Origin: Anaerolineales bacterium
Lineage (GTDB): Bacteria; Chloroflexota; Anaerolineae; Anaerolineales; Villigracilaceae
Direction: 5' to 3'
Assembly: GCA_020634885.1 (NCBI GenBank)
Contig: JACKAW010000004.1
Location: 186,001 to 250,000 of the forward strand
DNA: 64,000 bases
Below the pieces are notes generated by a model. That model worked only from the letters and a program-made list of their open reading frames with translations. It did no database searches and was not told where the DNA came from. The translations under genes were made by a program, and so were the position numbers. This document shows, in pieces, positions 41,835-49,822 of this stretch (position 1 is the stretch's first letter; each line of letters starts with the position of its first letter).

Positions 41835-41953
41835 GCGCAGGTTGTAAAAAAAGCGAGTTTGAAAACTTTACAACCTGCGCACGCCATGATAAACTCGCGT
41901 CGTTAGCATCCCAAGCGCACTCGTAAGAGTGCGCCTTTTTCTGCGAGTTATAC
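41835..41953 (+). promoter_or_regulatory. Candidate regulatory leader upstream of the adenosine kinase-ahcY genes
   Basis: A 14-bp stem (41835-41848 with 41867-41880) has a loop holding GCGAGTTT (41853-41860). This can pair with AAACTCGC (41891-41898), forming a pseudoknot. The same AAACTCGC can instead pair with GCGAGTT (41943-41949), the SD region of the next gene. Between them lies a perfect terminator hairpin (GCGCACTC-GTAA-GAGTGCGC, 41915-41934, then T5) only about 13 nt before ATG 41954. The pattern is that of a switch; it could also be the potD terminator plus chance repeats. Confidence 0.45.
41913..41941 (+). terminator. Intrinsic terminator directly upstream of the kinase start
   Basis: 8-bp GC-rich stem with a GTAA tetraloop and CTTTTTC tail; ends 13 nt before ATG 41954. 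Confidence 0.8.
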
Positions 41954-42910
41954 ATGGATATTTTACTCACTGGTTCTGTTGCGTATGATTACTTGATGAC
42001 CTTCCCCGGTCATTTCAAGGAACAAATTCTCCCTGAGCGTTTGGAGTCGATCAGCCTCTCATTTCTTGTAGATGGCATGTCGAAACAGCGCGGCGGTATC
42101 GCGCCAAATATTGCTTACACCATGGCGCTGCTCGGACACAAGCCGCGCGTGATGGCGACTGTCGGCGAAGATTTTGGCGACTATCGTCAATGGCTGGATG
42201 CGAAGGGCGTGGATACATCTTTGATGCAGGTTGTTCCCGGGGTTTTCACCGCCTCGTTCTTTGCGACAACAGATAAGATTTCGGCTCAGATCGCTTCTTT
42301 TTATCCAGGTGCGATGGCACACTCTGCTACACAATCTCTCAAGGATTTAGAGAAGAAGCCTGACCTCGTCATTGTCTCTCCCAGTTCGCCGGATGCGATG
42401 ATGAAATTCCCGGCAGAATGCCGCGAGTTGGGTATTCCCTACCTGTATGACCCCAGCCAACAGGTATTACGTTTGGAAGGTGAAGAACTCGCACGTGACA
42501 TGGAAGGCGCCACCTTCCTCTTTTGTAATGATTATGAGTTTGGTCTGATCTCCAAGAAAACCGGTTGGAGTTTGGATCAAATTCTCAGCCATGTAAAGGT
42601 TTTGGTCATTACCCGCGGCAAAGACGGCGCCGATCTGTACTCAGACGGAAATGCTGTTCACATCCCTACCGTACCTGAAGAAGAGGTTGTTGACCCAACC
42701 GGTGTTGGCGATGCCTTCCGAGGCGGGTTTTTAGCCGGTTATTCACACGGTTTCGATTGGAAGTTGTGCGGTGAGATCGGCTCACTTTCGGCAGTATACT
42801 GTCTCGAACAGCGTGGCACTCAGAACCATTCGTATACCCGTGAAAATTTTGTTCAGCGTTTTCGCAATCATTTTGATGATGGCGGAAAATTGGATGCGTT
42901 GTTGAAGTAA
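41954..42910 (+). CDS. PfkB-family kinase, adenosine kinase-like
   Basis: The 318-residue sugar/nucleoside kinase has the PfkB N-terminal GGIAPNIAYTMALLG motif and the C-terminal DPTGVGDAFRGGFLAG motif with catalytic Asp253. In sequence style it resembles bacterial adenosine kinase-like PfkB proteins. It is 60 bp upstream of ahcY on the same strand. AhcY releases adenosine and homocysteine, so a kinase that removes adenosine as AMP would pull that reaction forward; adenosine is therefore the likely substrate, but this is context-based and ribokinase-like activity is possible. The SD is weak (GCGAG) and lies in the proposed leader stem. Confidence 0.85.
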   Translation: MDILLTGSVAYDYLMTFPGHFKEQILPERLESISLSFLVDGMSKQRGGIAPNIAYTMALLGHKPRVMATVGEDFGDYRQWLDAKGVDTSLMQVVPGVFTASFFATTDKISAQIASFYPGAMAHSATQSLKDLEKKPDLVIVSPSSPDAMMKFPAECRELGIPYLYDPSQQVLRLEGEELARDMEGATFLFCNDYEFGLISKKTGWSLDQILSHVKVLVITRGKDGADLYSDGNAVHIPTVPEEEVVDPTGVGDAFRGGFLAGYSHGFDWKLCGEIGSLSAVYCLEQRGTQNHSYTRENFVQRFRNHFDDGGKLDALLK

Positions 42911-42970
42911 TAATTTTGTACATTGGTAAATTTACCGATGTGTCTAACCAAGAAAAATAAGGAGAAATAA

Positions 42971-44302
42971 ATGAACAATTACGATATTAAGGATATTCAA
43001 CTGGCAGAAGGCGGACGCCGCCGTATTGATTGGGCGGAACGCGAGATGCCCGTACTTCGTTCCATCCGCGAGCGCTTTAAGAAGGAAAAACCTCTCAAGG
43101 GCATGCGCCTTTCCTGCTGTTTGCACGTCACCACCGAAACTGCGAACCTGATGATTACCCTTCAGGAAGGTGGTGCGGATATTGTTCTCACCGCTTCCAA
43201 CCCGCTCTCCACCCAGGATGACGTTGCTGCCGCTTTGGTGAACAATTACGAAATCCCTGTTTTCGCTGTCAAAGGCGAAGACAAAGTCACTTACTTTAAA
43301 CATATCCGCGCCGCACTTGAACACAACCCCCATATGACCCAGGATGATGGCGCCGATCTCGTTTCGTCCCTGTTCTTTATCGAAATGGGACGCTTCGAAA
43401 AACTTGAGCCTTCCCTTGCTGCCTGGGCACAAAGCCTGAGCGAAGCCGAACGCAAGCAGATGCTTGCCAACGTCATTGGCGGTACCGAAGAGACCACCAC
43501 TGGCGTCATCCGCCTCAAGGCGATGGAAGCAGACAAAGTGCTCAAATTCCCGGTCATCGCCGTGAACGATGCACTCACCAAGCACATGTTCGATAACCGC
43601 TACGGCACCGGTCAATCCACCGTGGACGGTATCATCCGTGCTACAAACGTCTTGTTGGCTGGCAAGAATTTCGTCGTTGCTGGCTATGGCTGGTGTGGGC
43701 GTGGTCTTGCTTTGCGCGCACGCGGCATGGGCGCTCAGGTCATTGTGACCGAAATCGACCCGATGAAGGCGCTCGAAGCGGTGATGGATGGCTATCAGGT
43801 CATGCCGATGGTCGAAGCCGCCAAGATCGGCGACATCTTCTGCACCGTCACCGGCGACTTGAACGTGCTTGACAAGCATCACTTTGAAGTGATGAAAGAC
43901 GGCGCTTTGGTTGCCAACTCTGGTCACTTCAATGTGGAAATCAACATCCCTTCACTGGCTGCTATGAGCGTTGGCGAACCCAACCTCGTCCGCCCGTTCG
44001 TCGATCAGTACACCACCAAAGATGGTCGCAAGATCAACATCCTCGGCGAAGGTCGCCTCATCAACCTCGCTTCGGCTGAAGGTCATCCTGCTTCCGTGAT
44101 GGATATGTCCTTCGCGAACCAGGCACTCTCTGCCGAATACATGGCAAAGAATGCTGATAAGCTGGAAAAGAAGGTCTACTCTGTTCCGACCGAGATCGAC
44201 AACGAAATCGCCCGCCTCAAGCTCGAAGCCATGGGCGTCAAGATCGACATCCTTACCCCCGAGCAGCATCACTACCTCAACTCTTGGGAAGAGGGAACCT
44301 AA
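42971..44302 (+). CDS. ahcY: Adenosylhomocysteinase
   Basis: AhcY hydrolyses S-adenosylhomocysteine to adenosine and homocysteine, clearing the inhibitor made by all SAM-dependent methyltransferases. The 443-residue protein has SCCLHVTTETANL near residue 50, the TGQST-like segment YGTGQSTVDGI, the NAD-binding GYGWCGRGLALRARGMGA and the C-terminal HYL segment. GGAG lies before ATG 42971. It is paired with the adenosine kinase-like gene and ends at a strong terminator. Confidence 0.97.
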   Translation: MNNYDIKDIQLAEGGRRRIDWAEREMPVLRSIRERFKKEKPLKGMRLSCCLHVTTETANLMITLQEGGADIVLTASNPLSTQDDVAAALVNNYEIPVFAVKGEDKVTYFKHIRAALEHNPHMTQDDGADLVSSLFFIEMGRFEKLEPSLAAWAQSLSEAERKQMLANVIGGTEETTTGVIRLKAMEADKVLKFPVIAVNDALTKHMFDNRYGTGQSTVDGIIRATNVLLAGKNFVVAGYGWCGRGLALRARGMGAQVIVTEIDPMKALEAVMDGYQVMPMVEAAKIGDIFCTVTGDLNVLDKHHFEVMKDGALVANSGHFNVEINIPSLAAMSVGEPNLVRPFVDQYTTKDGRKINILGEGRLINLASAEGHPASVMDMSFANQALSAEYMAKNADKLEKKVYSVPTEIDNEIARLKLEAMGVKIDILTPEQHHYLNSWEEGT

Positions 44303-44336
44303 GTCAATTTTTGATTGACGATTGGTGATTTACGAT

Positions 44337-44370
44337 TAAAGTCCCGCGAAAAATTCGCGGGACTTTTTTA
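44337..44370. terminator. Bidirectional terminator
   Basis: AAAGTCCCGCGAA and TTCGCGGGACTTTT form a long stem, between ahcY and the convergent nuclease-like gene whose stop it touches. Confidence 0.88.
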
Positions 44371-44928
44371 TTCCATAATGCCATGTTTTATCAGTGTTTC
44401 TAAATACACAGCTTGTTTCTTGCCGCTAAGTTTTGCCAAACGCGGTGGCTCAAAGAGAAGCTGTTTTATTTTCCGTAACGGATAAACCAAACACTCCGTT
44501 TCTTCTTTCAAGTCTTCAAGCACCACCAAACATACCCAGGCATCCGGCGTATCTAAAATTGGGTCACGGCGTTCAGGAGAGTCTTGAAATGTCCACGAAA
44601 GCCCATAGCGATTGGCAGCGGATCGACGCTGGGTTTTGACTGCTACATCCAACCCGTTGATTTTCAAGTCCGCTGCCCAGGATTTACGCCGCGCCTCATA
44701 CACGCCGTAGTCTGGTCCTTCCACCTGGCATTCCCTGCTCTGAAAGAGGATCCGCACCGCCTCTTCGCCAAGTTTGGAGACAAAATGATCATCTTGAATT
44801 TTTGTTTTTGCTGATTGATTGCTGTCGCTATAGTTGACAGTATTGGTTACTGCTTGCGCAAATTTCGCTGCATTACTCCTCGCCTCATCAGGGATAAGGA
44901 TAGCTTGTGGAGTTTGAAAAGTAGGCAT
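44368..44928 (-). CDS. Orphan PD-(D/E)XK nuclease-like protein
   Basis: This 186-residue protein has a segment VEGPDYGVYEARRKSWAADLKINGLDVAVKTQRR (residues ~65-98). The order of acidic residues, then Asp-Leu, then a V-A-V-K strand fits the PD-(D/E)XK nuclease core (E..., D-x(n)-VK), and HFVSKLGEEAVRILF before it would be the first helix with the extra Glu. It looks like a small restriction endonuclease-like fold, but no methyltransferase or specificity gene is nearby. A TATAAT lies nine bases upstream of ATG 44928. Low GC differs little from neighbours. The call is by motif pattern only. Confidence 0.5.
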   Translation of the reverse strand: MPTFQTPQAILIPDEARSNAAKFAQAVTNTVNYSDSNQSAKTKIQDDHFVSKLGEEAVRILFQSRECQVEGPDYGVYEARRKSWAADLKINGLDVAVKTQRRSAANRYGLSWTFQDSPERRDPILDTPDAWVCLVVLEDLKEETECLVYPLRKIKQLLFEPPRLAKLSGKKQAVYLETLIKHGIME

Positions 44929-44945
44929 GGTGTATGGATTATACA

Positions 44946-44989
44946 AAACAAACGTTCCGCAAAGTGCATCTTGCAGAACGTTTGTTTAT
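44946..44989 (-). terminator. Terminator after the SH3/Fn3-like lipoprotein gene
   Basis: AAACAAACGTTC and GAACGTTTGTTT pair, with an inner GCAA/TTGC; on the minus strand it is followed by TTTTG. It sits just upstream of the -10 of the nuclease-like gene. Confidence 0.8.
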
Positions 44990-45005
44990 TGATTATGGAA
45001 AAGTT

Positions 45006-45803
45006 TTACGGACAGCCCTTGGCTACACTTACTTTTGCGGCTTTCCCAGCACCGTTGAAGGCTTCCACTTCAAATTTGGAGGCGATTCCGGGTAGGAATG
45101 GACCGCCCGGAGCGATGGCTACAATGTATGAGTTGCTATTCGCTGGAATACTGGCGACCAGCGTATTGTTGATATAAATATTAAAGCCATCCTCATTGTT
45201 AGACTTATCTTCCCACTTCAAGGTTCCTGAATGAATTGCGTTGGGACATGCCATATCCATGGTGACGTTGGTGACAGGCGCCGGAGCCGACGGTGTGGCG
45301 GTGGCAGTTGCTGTGGGCGTTGGTGAAGGTGTGGGGGTGGGCGGAACGGGGTATTCTGGCAGGTTGGAGGTGTTGCCGCTCACAGTAGCATATTCGCCCC
45401 AAAGCCAGCAAGTGCCAGAACCGTTTATGCGTTTGATAACCCAATAGTTGGGAACACCGGAATTTTTACCAACAACCTCTGCGGTTTGTCCAATAAGCAA
45501 CGAGTCAACCAGGTCGTAGACCACACCAGGACCGACACGGCAATTTGTGTTTGTGCTGACTGATACCTGCGGCACAGAAGGGGTTGAGGTGGCTCCGGGC
45601 GTGGGGGTAAATTCAGGGGTGGCAGTTTCTTGCGGTGACGTGTTGCCAGTCGTTGCCTGGGCAGCCTGATTTGCAAGCGCAGTGATCGTCAATTCAAGAT
45701 CGGGTTCTTCGGTTTCGGGCGGGGCGCCGCCGGGCAGGTTGCACGCAAAAATTACGACAATTGCCACAAGATACATAAATAAAAACTTTTTTCTCTTTAA
45801 CAT
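45006..45803 (-). CDS. Lipoprotein with bacterial SH3 and Fn3-like domains
   Basis: The 265-residue product has a lipobox (IFAC near residue 21), a Thr/Pro-rich linker, an SH3b domain at about 80-145 (NTNCRVGPGVVYDLVDSLLIGQTAEVVG, WGEYATV), a second Pro/Thr linker, and a C-terminal beta domain (about 185-265) that reads like an Fn3/Ig-type fold (LKWEDKSNNEDGFNIYIN). SD AGGAG precedes ATG 45803. Likely an extracytoplasmic binding protein of the cell envelope; ligand unknown. SH3b-lipoproteins recur in this window. Confidence 0.78.
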   Translation of the reverse strand: MLKRKKFLFMYLVAIVVIFACNLPGGAPPETEEPDLELTITALANQAAQATTGNTSPQETATPEFTPTPGATSTPSVPQVSVSTNTNCRVGPGVVYDLVDSLLIGQTAEVVGKNSGVPNYWVIKRINGSGTCWLWGEYATVSGNTSNLPEYPVPPTPTPSPTPTATATATPSAPAPVTNVTMDMACPNAIHSGTLKWEDKSNNEDGFNIYINNTLVASIPANSNSYIVAIAPGGPFLPGIASKFEVEAFNGAGKAAKVSVAKGCP

Positions 45804-45881
45804 AATACTCTCTCCTTGTTCTCTAAATTATTATGACATAAGTTTAGGGTGTTAATAGCTTGTTTGAGAGGGACGTTGGTA

Positions 45882-46715
45882 CTATTTTGTGATGCAGAGC
45901 TGGTGCCATTCTTCAATGGATAATGTTTCTGCGCGGCGCATGGGGTCTATATTTGCAGTATTGAGCAGGGTTTCGGCATCGGCGGGTTTGATGTGCAGAC
46001 CAGAGGAGAGCGAGTTTCGCAGGGTCTTCCGTTTTTGGCTGAAACCCGCTTTAATAAATTTGAAGAAAATTGGCAGCATTTCGGCGGGGATGAGCGGCTG
46101 CGGGTGGATGTCGATGCGCAAGATGGCAGAATCGACATTGGGGATGGGGTGGAATGCTCCGGCGGGAATCTTCGCTGCGAGGCGCGGCTCACCGTACACT
46201 TGAACGCTCAACGCCAGCAGACTCATATCGCCGGGTTTGGCGCAGATGCGTTCAGCCACTTCTTTTTGGATGGTCAGTACAATGCGGCGCGGCTTGGGCT
46301 CGCTTTCGAGCAGGTGGCGGATGATGGCGGAGGTGATGTTGTACGGGATGTTCGCTGCGACAATGTAATTGGGCTGGTCTACAAGATCGGCAATGGATAG
46401 CTCAAGAATGTCGCCGTGGGTGACGGTCACATTCGGATGAGGCGTAAGAACCGTTTTGAGAGGGGCGAGCAGGTCACGGTCCAGTTCGACCGCTGCAACC
46501 TTTCGGGCAGAGACAGCCAAATAGCGGGTGAGACTGCCAAGACCGGGACCAATTTCGAGGACGCAGTCATCCGCTTGAATTTCGGCAGCGTTGGCAATTT
46601 TTTCAAGGGCAAAGGGATCTTGCAAAAAATTTTGCCCGAGGCGTTTATCGGCGTGTAGACCGTAACGTTTGAGTACGGCAACTGCATTGAGTGGGGGGAT
46701 GGAGGAATAGTTCAT
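45882..46715 (-). CDS. rsmA: 16S rRNA dimethyladenosine transferase RsmA (KsgA)
   Basis: RsmA dimethylates A1518 and A1519 of 16S rRNA (E. coli numbering) during 30S maturation. The 277-residue protein has RLGQNFLQDP, the SAM-binding motif VLEIGPGLGSLT, the acidic AAVELD, and the catalytic NIPY in AANIPYNITS. Start ATG 46715 overlaps the stop of the LCP gene (ATGA). It ends an operon with a 3D/G5-domain protein and an LCP protein; a yabE-like gene near ksgA is also known in Bacillus, so this order is old. Confidence 0.96.
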   Translation of the reverse strand: MNYSSIPPLNAVAVLKRYGLHADKRLGQNFLQDPFALEKIANAAEIQADDCVLEIGPGLGSLTRYLAVSARKVAAVELDRDLLAPLKTVLTPHPNVTVTHGDILELSIADLVDQPNYIVAANIPYNITSAIIRHLLESEPKPRRIVLTIQKEVAERICAKPGDMSLLALSVQVYGEPRLAAKIPAGAFHPIPNVDSAILRIDIHPQPLIPAEMLPIFFKFIKAGFSQKRKTLRNSLSSGLHIKPADAETLLNTANIDPMRRAETLSIEEWHQLCITK

Positions 46716-47848
46716 TCGCAAATAATGGGAGCGTCTTCATCGCTGGCGGCTGAAGACGAATCGACGGCGGAGGGGACGGGCCAGGTACCGGCTTGAAAGC
46801 GGGTGACGAAATCGGTGAGGATGTCAAAATCGGCATCGACCACGGAGATGCGTTTTTCAAAGACGGGGTCGTACACGCGGGTTTGTTCGAAGAGGTCGCT
46901 GGGGAAGGCGGCGAGCATAATATCTTCGGGCGAAACTTGTGGCGCAAGACAGGAGAGTTGCGCGATCTCTTCGGGGGTCAGGTCGGTGATGATGCTGCCT
47001 CGAAAGGTTTCGATCATGGCTGGGATTTGAGTGACGATCTGCGGGCTGGTGAGTTTTTTACGGATCGCGCACAACACAAGGTTTTGATTATCGGCGCGCT
47101 TGAATATCCCTTCGGAGCGGTTGCGGGCAAGTTTTAATGCCTGTGCGCCGTTAAGGGTGTGCGTGCCGACTGATAGACTGGCTTGTTCTGCAACCTCATC
47201 GTTGGGGATGTTTACTTCGATGCCGCCCATGGCGTTGATGATCTTTTCGAACGTCCGCATGTTGACGGTGACGTAGTGGTCGATTTTAGCGCCGAAGTTC
47301 AGGTTGAGAGTGAGCGCGGTGAGACCAGACCCTTGTGAGGGATCATCCCAGTATAGAAAAACAGGCTGTCCGTAAAGATAAGCCTGGTTGAGCTTTTCGT
47401 GATCTTGTCCGTTGAGGTTATCGGCGATGTGTGGAATTTCCACCCACAAGTCACGTGGAAACTCAAGAGCGCTCACGGTTTGCTTTGAGAAGTCGATCCG
47501 CACAAGTCGGATGGCATCGCCGAGACCGTAGTTGTAGGTATCGGCACGGGCATCGGCGCCAATGACGAGCAGATTCATCACGCCGGTTCTGCCGCACTGC
47601 GGACCAGACGGGGTGGCAGGGACGGAGGTTCGTGTGGGGATGGATGGGTCTATCGTGCTGGTTTGGGTAATGGGACCCGCCGTCCATGTAGCTGGCATTT
47701 CTTGAGGCGGCATGAAGGGCAGGGAAGGTCCGAGCGGGGTTTGCGCCAGCCGCGTGAGCGTGGTGTACACGTAGTAGCCCAAGCCAACGACCAGTGCAAG
47801 CGTAACGATAGAAAGAATAGTGATAATGTTTTTTTGGTTTCGTGTCAT
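46712..47848 (-). CDS. LytR-CpsA-Psr (LCP) family protein
   Basis: LCP enzymes transfer polyprenyl-linked glycopolymers to peptidoglycan outside the membrane. This 378-residue protein has one N-terminal transmembrane helix (residues ~8-30), a Pro/Thr linker, then the LCP domain (about 85-320): NLLVIGADAR, ALEFPRDLWVEIP with the conserved Arg, KLNQAYLYG, DHYVTVNMRTFEKIINAMGGIEV and LKLARNRSEG. Start ATG 47848 lies 4 nt after the stop of the 3D-domain gene; the next gene overlaps by 4 bp. Confidence 0.92.
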   Translation of the reverse strand: MTRNQKNIITILSIVTLALVVGLGYYVYTTLTRLAQTPLGPSLPFMPPQEMPATWTAGPITQTSTIDPSIPTRTSVPATPSGPQCGRTGVMNLLVIGADARADTYNYGLGDAIRLVRIDFSKQTVSALEFPRDLWVEIPHIADNLNGQDHEKLNQAYLYGQPVFLYWDDPSQGSGLTALTLNLNFGAKIDHYVTVNMRTFEKIINAMGGIEVNIPNDEVAEQASLSVGTHTLNGAQALKLARNRSEGIFKRADNQNLVLCAIRKKLTSPQIVTQIPAMIETFRGSIITDLTPEEIAQLSCLAPQVSPEDIMLAAFPSDLFEQTRVYDPVFEKRISVVDADFDILTDFVTRFQAGTWPVPSAVDSSSAASDEDAPIICE

Positions 47849-47852
47849 GTTG

Positions 47853-48902
47853 TTATTTGAAAAAATATGGAATTTCTGCCGGAGCAGGCTCAAGAAAATA
47901 GACCGTTACCCAGCCGGATAAACCGCCGATGTTATTGTCGTCGTAGCCGAGGTCAATCCATTGATAGCGAGGGACGCCAAAAGCGGTTTCAATGATCGGC
48001 CCGCCGCCGGTATCGCCAATGGTGGCGACACCATAACCGGGTATGTACACACGCATCCCACCGAGGTAGGAATAATACGAATAATCGACTGCAACGATAC
48101 CATATCCTGCGCGTGCGCCGCTGGCAGTTCCGTAGGAACATCCGCCTGTGCCGGAATTGCAGGGAGAGTACCACGAGGCATACATCTCTGTGGCGTACCA
48201 ATATTGATAGGGCGCGCTCCCGCCAACTTCTGAAAGCGTGATCTTTGTGCCATAGGCAATGATCTGCGCAACCGGTTCTTTGATGATGGTTTTTTCTTCT
48301 TCTATGCGGCTTACCTCCACGCCATTTTCAAAACGGATACGCGTCCGCACCATCTCTGCTCCGTTCTCGCCGTTCTGCAAAATCTCCTGCTCGCCAAACG
48401 CAACATCGGCTGATTCTCTTTCTTCCACAGAGAAGGGGATGGATTGAACTTCCACTAAAGTGGATTCGCTGACGCGGGTAACTTGAATCTGCCCATCGGC
48501 AGGGATCGGCTCATTCTCTGACGGAAGGCTGGTATCTAAACCCATGAGCGGAATCTCCGCCTCAGCCAATGCTTCGCCAACCGTCTGCGCAGTGGATTGA
48601 ATGGTGATGACCGAGCCGCCGTTGTTCACGGTCAAGGTTTGGGCGGCGATCAGGGTGATGGTCATAGAATCAGTGACCGGCGCAGAAAGAGGCGGGCGTA
48701 CTTCGTCATGTGTTCCAATGGGAATGTTGTTTTCGTTCAATACATCTCCCACGGTTGCAGCAGAGGTTTGAATGGTTTGCCGTCCTTGCGGTGTGATGAG
48801 CGTGATGCTGACCGTGTTTAATGCAGCAGGAGGGCTGGCGGGTGTAGGCTGGCATGAAGAAAGGAAAAATGCGGCGATTACCAGCAGGTAAAGAAATTTC
48901 AT
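47853..48902 (-). CDS. YabE/Rpf-like lipoprotein: DUF348 repeats, G5, 3D domain
   Basis: The 349-residue lipoprotein (lipobox LSSC near 17) has two DUF348 ubiquitin-like repeats (residues ~30-85 and 90-135, LITPQGRQTIQTSAATVGDVL type), a G5 domain (about 145-220, VVRT/RIRFENG type), and a 3D domain with three Asp-containing strands (GIVAVDYSYY, ATIGDTGG, IDLGYDD), which in YabE/YuiC-like proteins forms a lytic transglycosylase active site. It is the first gene of the operon with LCP and rsmA. A TATAAT ends 7 nt before its ATG; there is no SD. Confidence 0.88.
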   Translation of the reverse strand: MKFLYLLVIAAFFLSSCQPTPASPPAALNTVSITLITPQGRQTIQTSAATVGDVLNENNIPIGTHDEVRPPLSAPVTDSMTITLIAAQTLTVNNGGSVITIQSTAQTVGEALAEAEIPLMGLDTSLPSENEPIPADGQIQVTRVSESTLVEVQSIPFSVEERESADVAFGEQEILQNGENGAEMVRTRIRFENGVEVSRIEEEKTIIKEPVAQIIAYGTKITLSEVGGSAPYQYWYATEMYASWYSPCNSGTGGCSYGTASGARAGYGIVAVDYSYYSYLGGMRVYIPGYGVATIGDTGGGPIIETAFGVPRYQWIDLGYDDNNIGGLSGWVTVYFLEPAPAEIPYFFK

Positions 48903-48909
48903 GGGCGTA

Positions 48910-48963
48910 ATTATATATTACCGTAGGTATAAACGCTCTTTGTTACTAAATTTCGGATACAAT
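48910..48963. promoter_or_regulatory. Divergent leaderless promoters
   Basis: In the 68-bp gap between divergent genes, TATAAT (48910-48915, minus) ends 7 nt before ATG 48902, and TACAAT (48958-48963, plus) ends 7 nt before ATG 48971. Neither gene has an SD; -35 boxes are poor. Confidence 0.65.
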
Positions 48964-48970
48964 TTCGCGC

Positions 48971-49756
48971 ATGGATATTCTTACCAGTACGTCCAACCCT
49001 TTCATTAAGCATGTGCGCGCTTTGCGCCAAAAGAAAGCCCGCAATGAATTTGGTGTCTTCCTTGTTGAAGGCATTACGCATGTGGGCGAGGCGCTCGAAG
49101 CGGGCTGGGACGTGGAGTCCGTTTTGTATGCGCCTGACCTGTTGACAAGCGCTTTTGCCAAAGATTTGCTGGAACGTGCAATTCAAAAGTCTGTTCGGGT
49201 TCAGCCTGTATCGGTTTCGGTGATGGAAGCGCTTGCAGATAAGGAAAATCCGCAAGGGATTTTGGCAGTGGTGAAACAGAAGCAATCTGGCTTCGATGAC
49301 TTGAAATCTGCAAAATGTCTGGTGGCATTGGTCATGCCGCAAGACCCGGGCAACCTGGGTACGATCTTGCGCACGATGGATGCCGTGGACGCAGATGGGC
49401 TTTTTATTTTAGATGGCGGCGTGGAGTTGTATCATCCCACCGTGATCCGTGCCAGCATGGGAACATTGTTCTGGAAACCGGTGGTGCAGGCTTCATTTGA
49501 TGAGTTTGTAAAGTGGGCGCGGAAAAATAACTTGCAAATGATAGGTACATCTGCCAAGGCAGATACGGACTATCAGAAACTTGTGCCGCAATCTCCATGG
49601 GTATTGGTGTTGGGCACAGAGCAAAAAGGCTTGACCCCAGAGCAAACCGCTGCCTGCAATGTGACCATTTCCCTGCCCATGCGCGGACGGGTCAGTTCGT
49701 TGAATCTCTCTGTAGCAGCGAGTGTGCTGCTGTATCAGTTCACAGGGAAAAAATGA
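48971..49756 (+). CDS. TrmH-family (SpoU) RNA 2'-O-methyltransferase
   Basis: The 261-residue protein has the SpoU fold: an N-terminal substrate-binding part (TSTSNPFIKHVRALRQKKARNEFGVFLVEG) and the knotted SAM-binding domain with motif 1 PGNLGTILRTMDA, motif 2 WVLVLGTEQKGL and motif 3 LNLSVAASVLLYQF. The layout fits 23S rRNA or tRNA ribose methyltransferases such as RlmB or TsnR-like; the exact target is not readable. It is leaderless by position of its -10 and is followed by a terminator. Confidence 0.92.
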   Translation: MDILTSTSNPFIKHVRALRQKKARNEFGVFLVEGITHVGEALEAGWDVESVLYAPDLLTSAFAKDLLERAIQKSVRVQPVSVSVMEALADKENPQGILAVVKQKQSGFDDLKSAKCLVALVMPQDPGNLGTILRTMDAVDADGLFILDGGVELYHPTVIRASMGTLFWKPVVQASFDEFVKWARKNNLQMIGTSAKADTDYQKLVPQSPWVLVLGTEQKGLTPEQTAACNVTISLPMRGRVSSLNLSVAASVLLYQFTGKK

Positions 49757-49763
49757 TTAAAAC

Positions 49764-49799
49764 AAAAAGACAGCCGCCTCGCAGACGGCTGTCTTTTTG
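49764..49799. terminator. Bidirectional terminator
   Basis: AAAAAGACAGCCG and CGGCTGTCTTTTT form a strong stem between the methyltransferase gene and rex, which converge. Confidence 0.92.
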
Positions 49800-49822
49800 T
49801 ATCTTTTTTGAAGCAGAATTTT

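Noticed and set aside
41835..41880. First hairpin after the PotD-like gene as a normal intrinsic terminator
   Set aside because: The stem is strong but has no T-tract after it; the second hairpin at 41913-41941 is the real terminator.
42944..43927. A 327-codon open frame antisense to ahcY
   Set aside because: Shadow of a highly biased gene; His-rich nonsense composition and no start signals.
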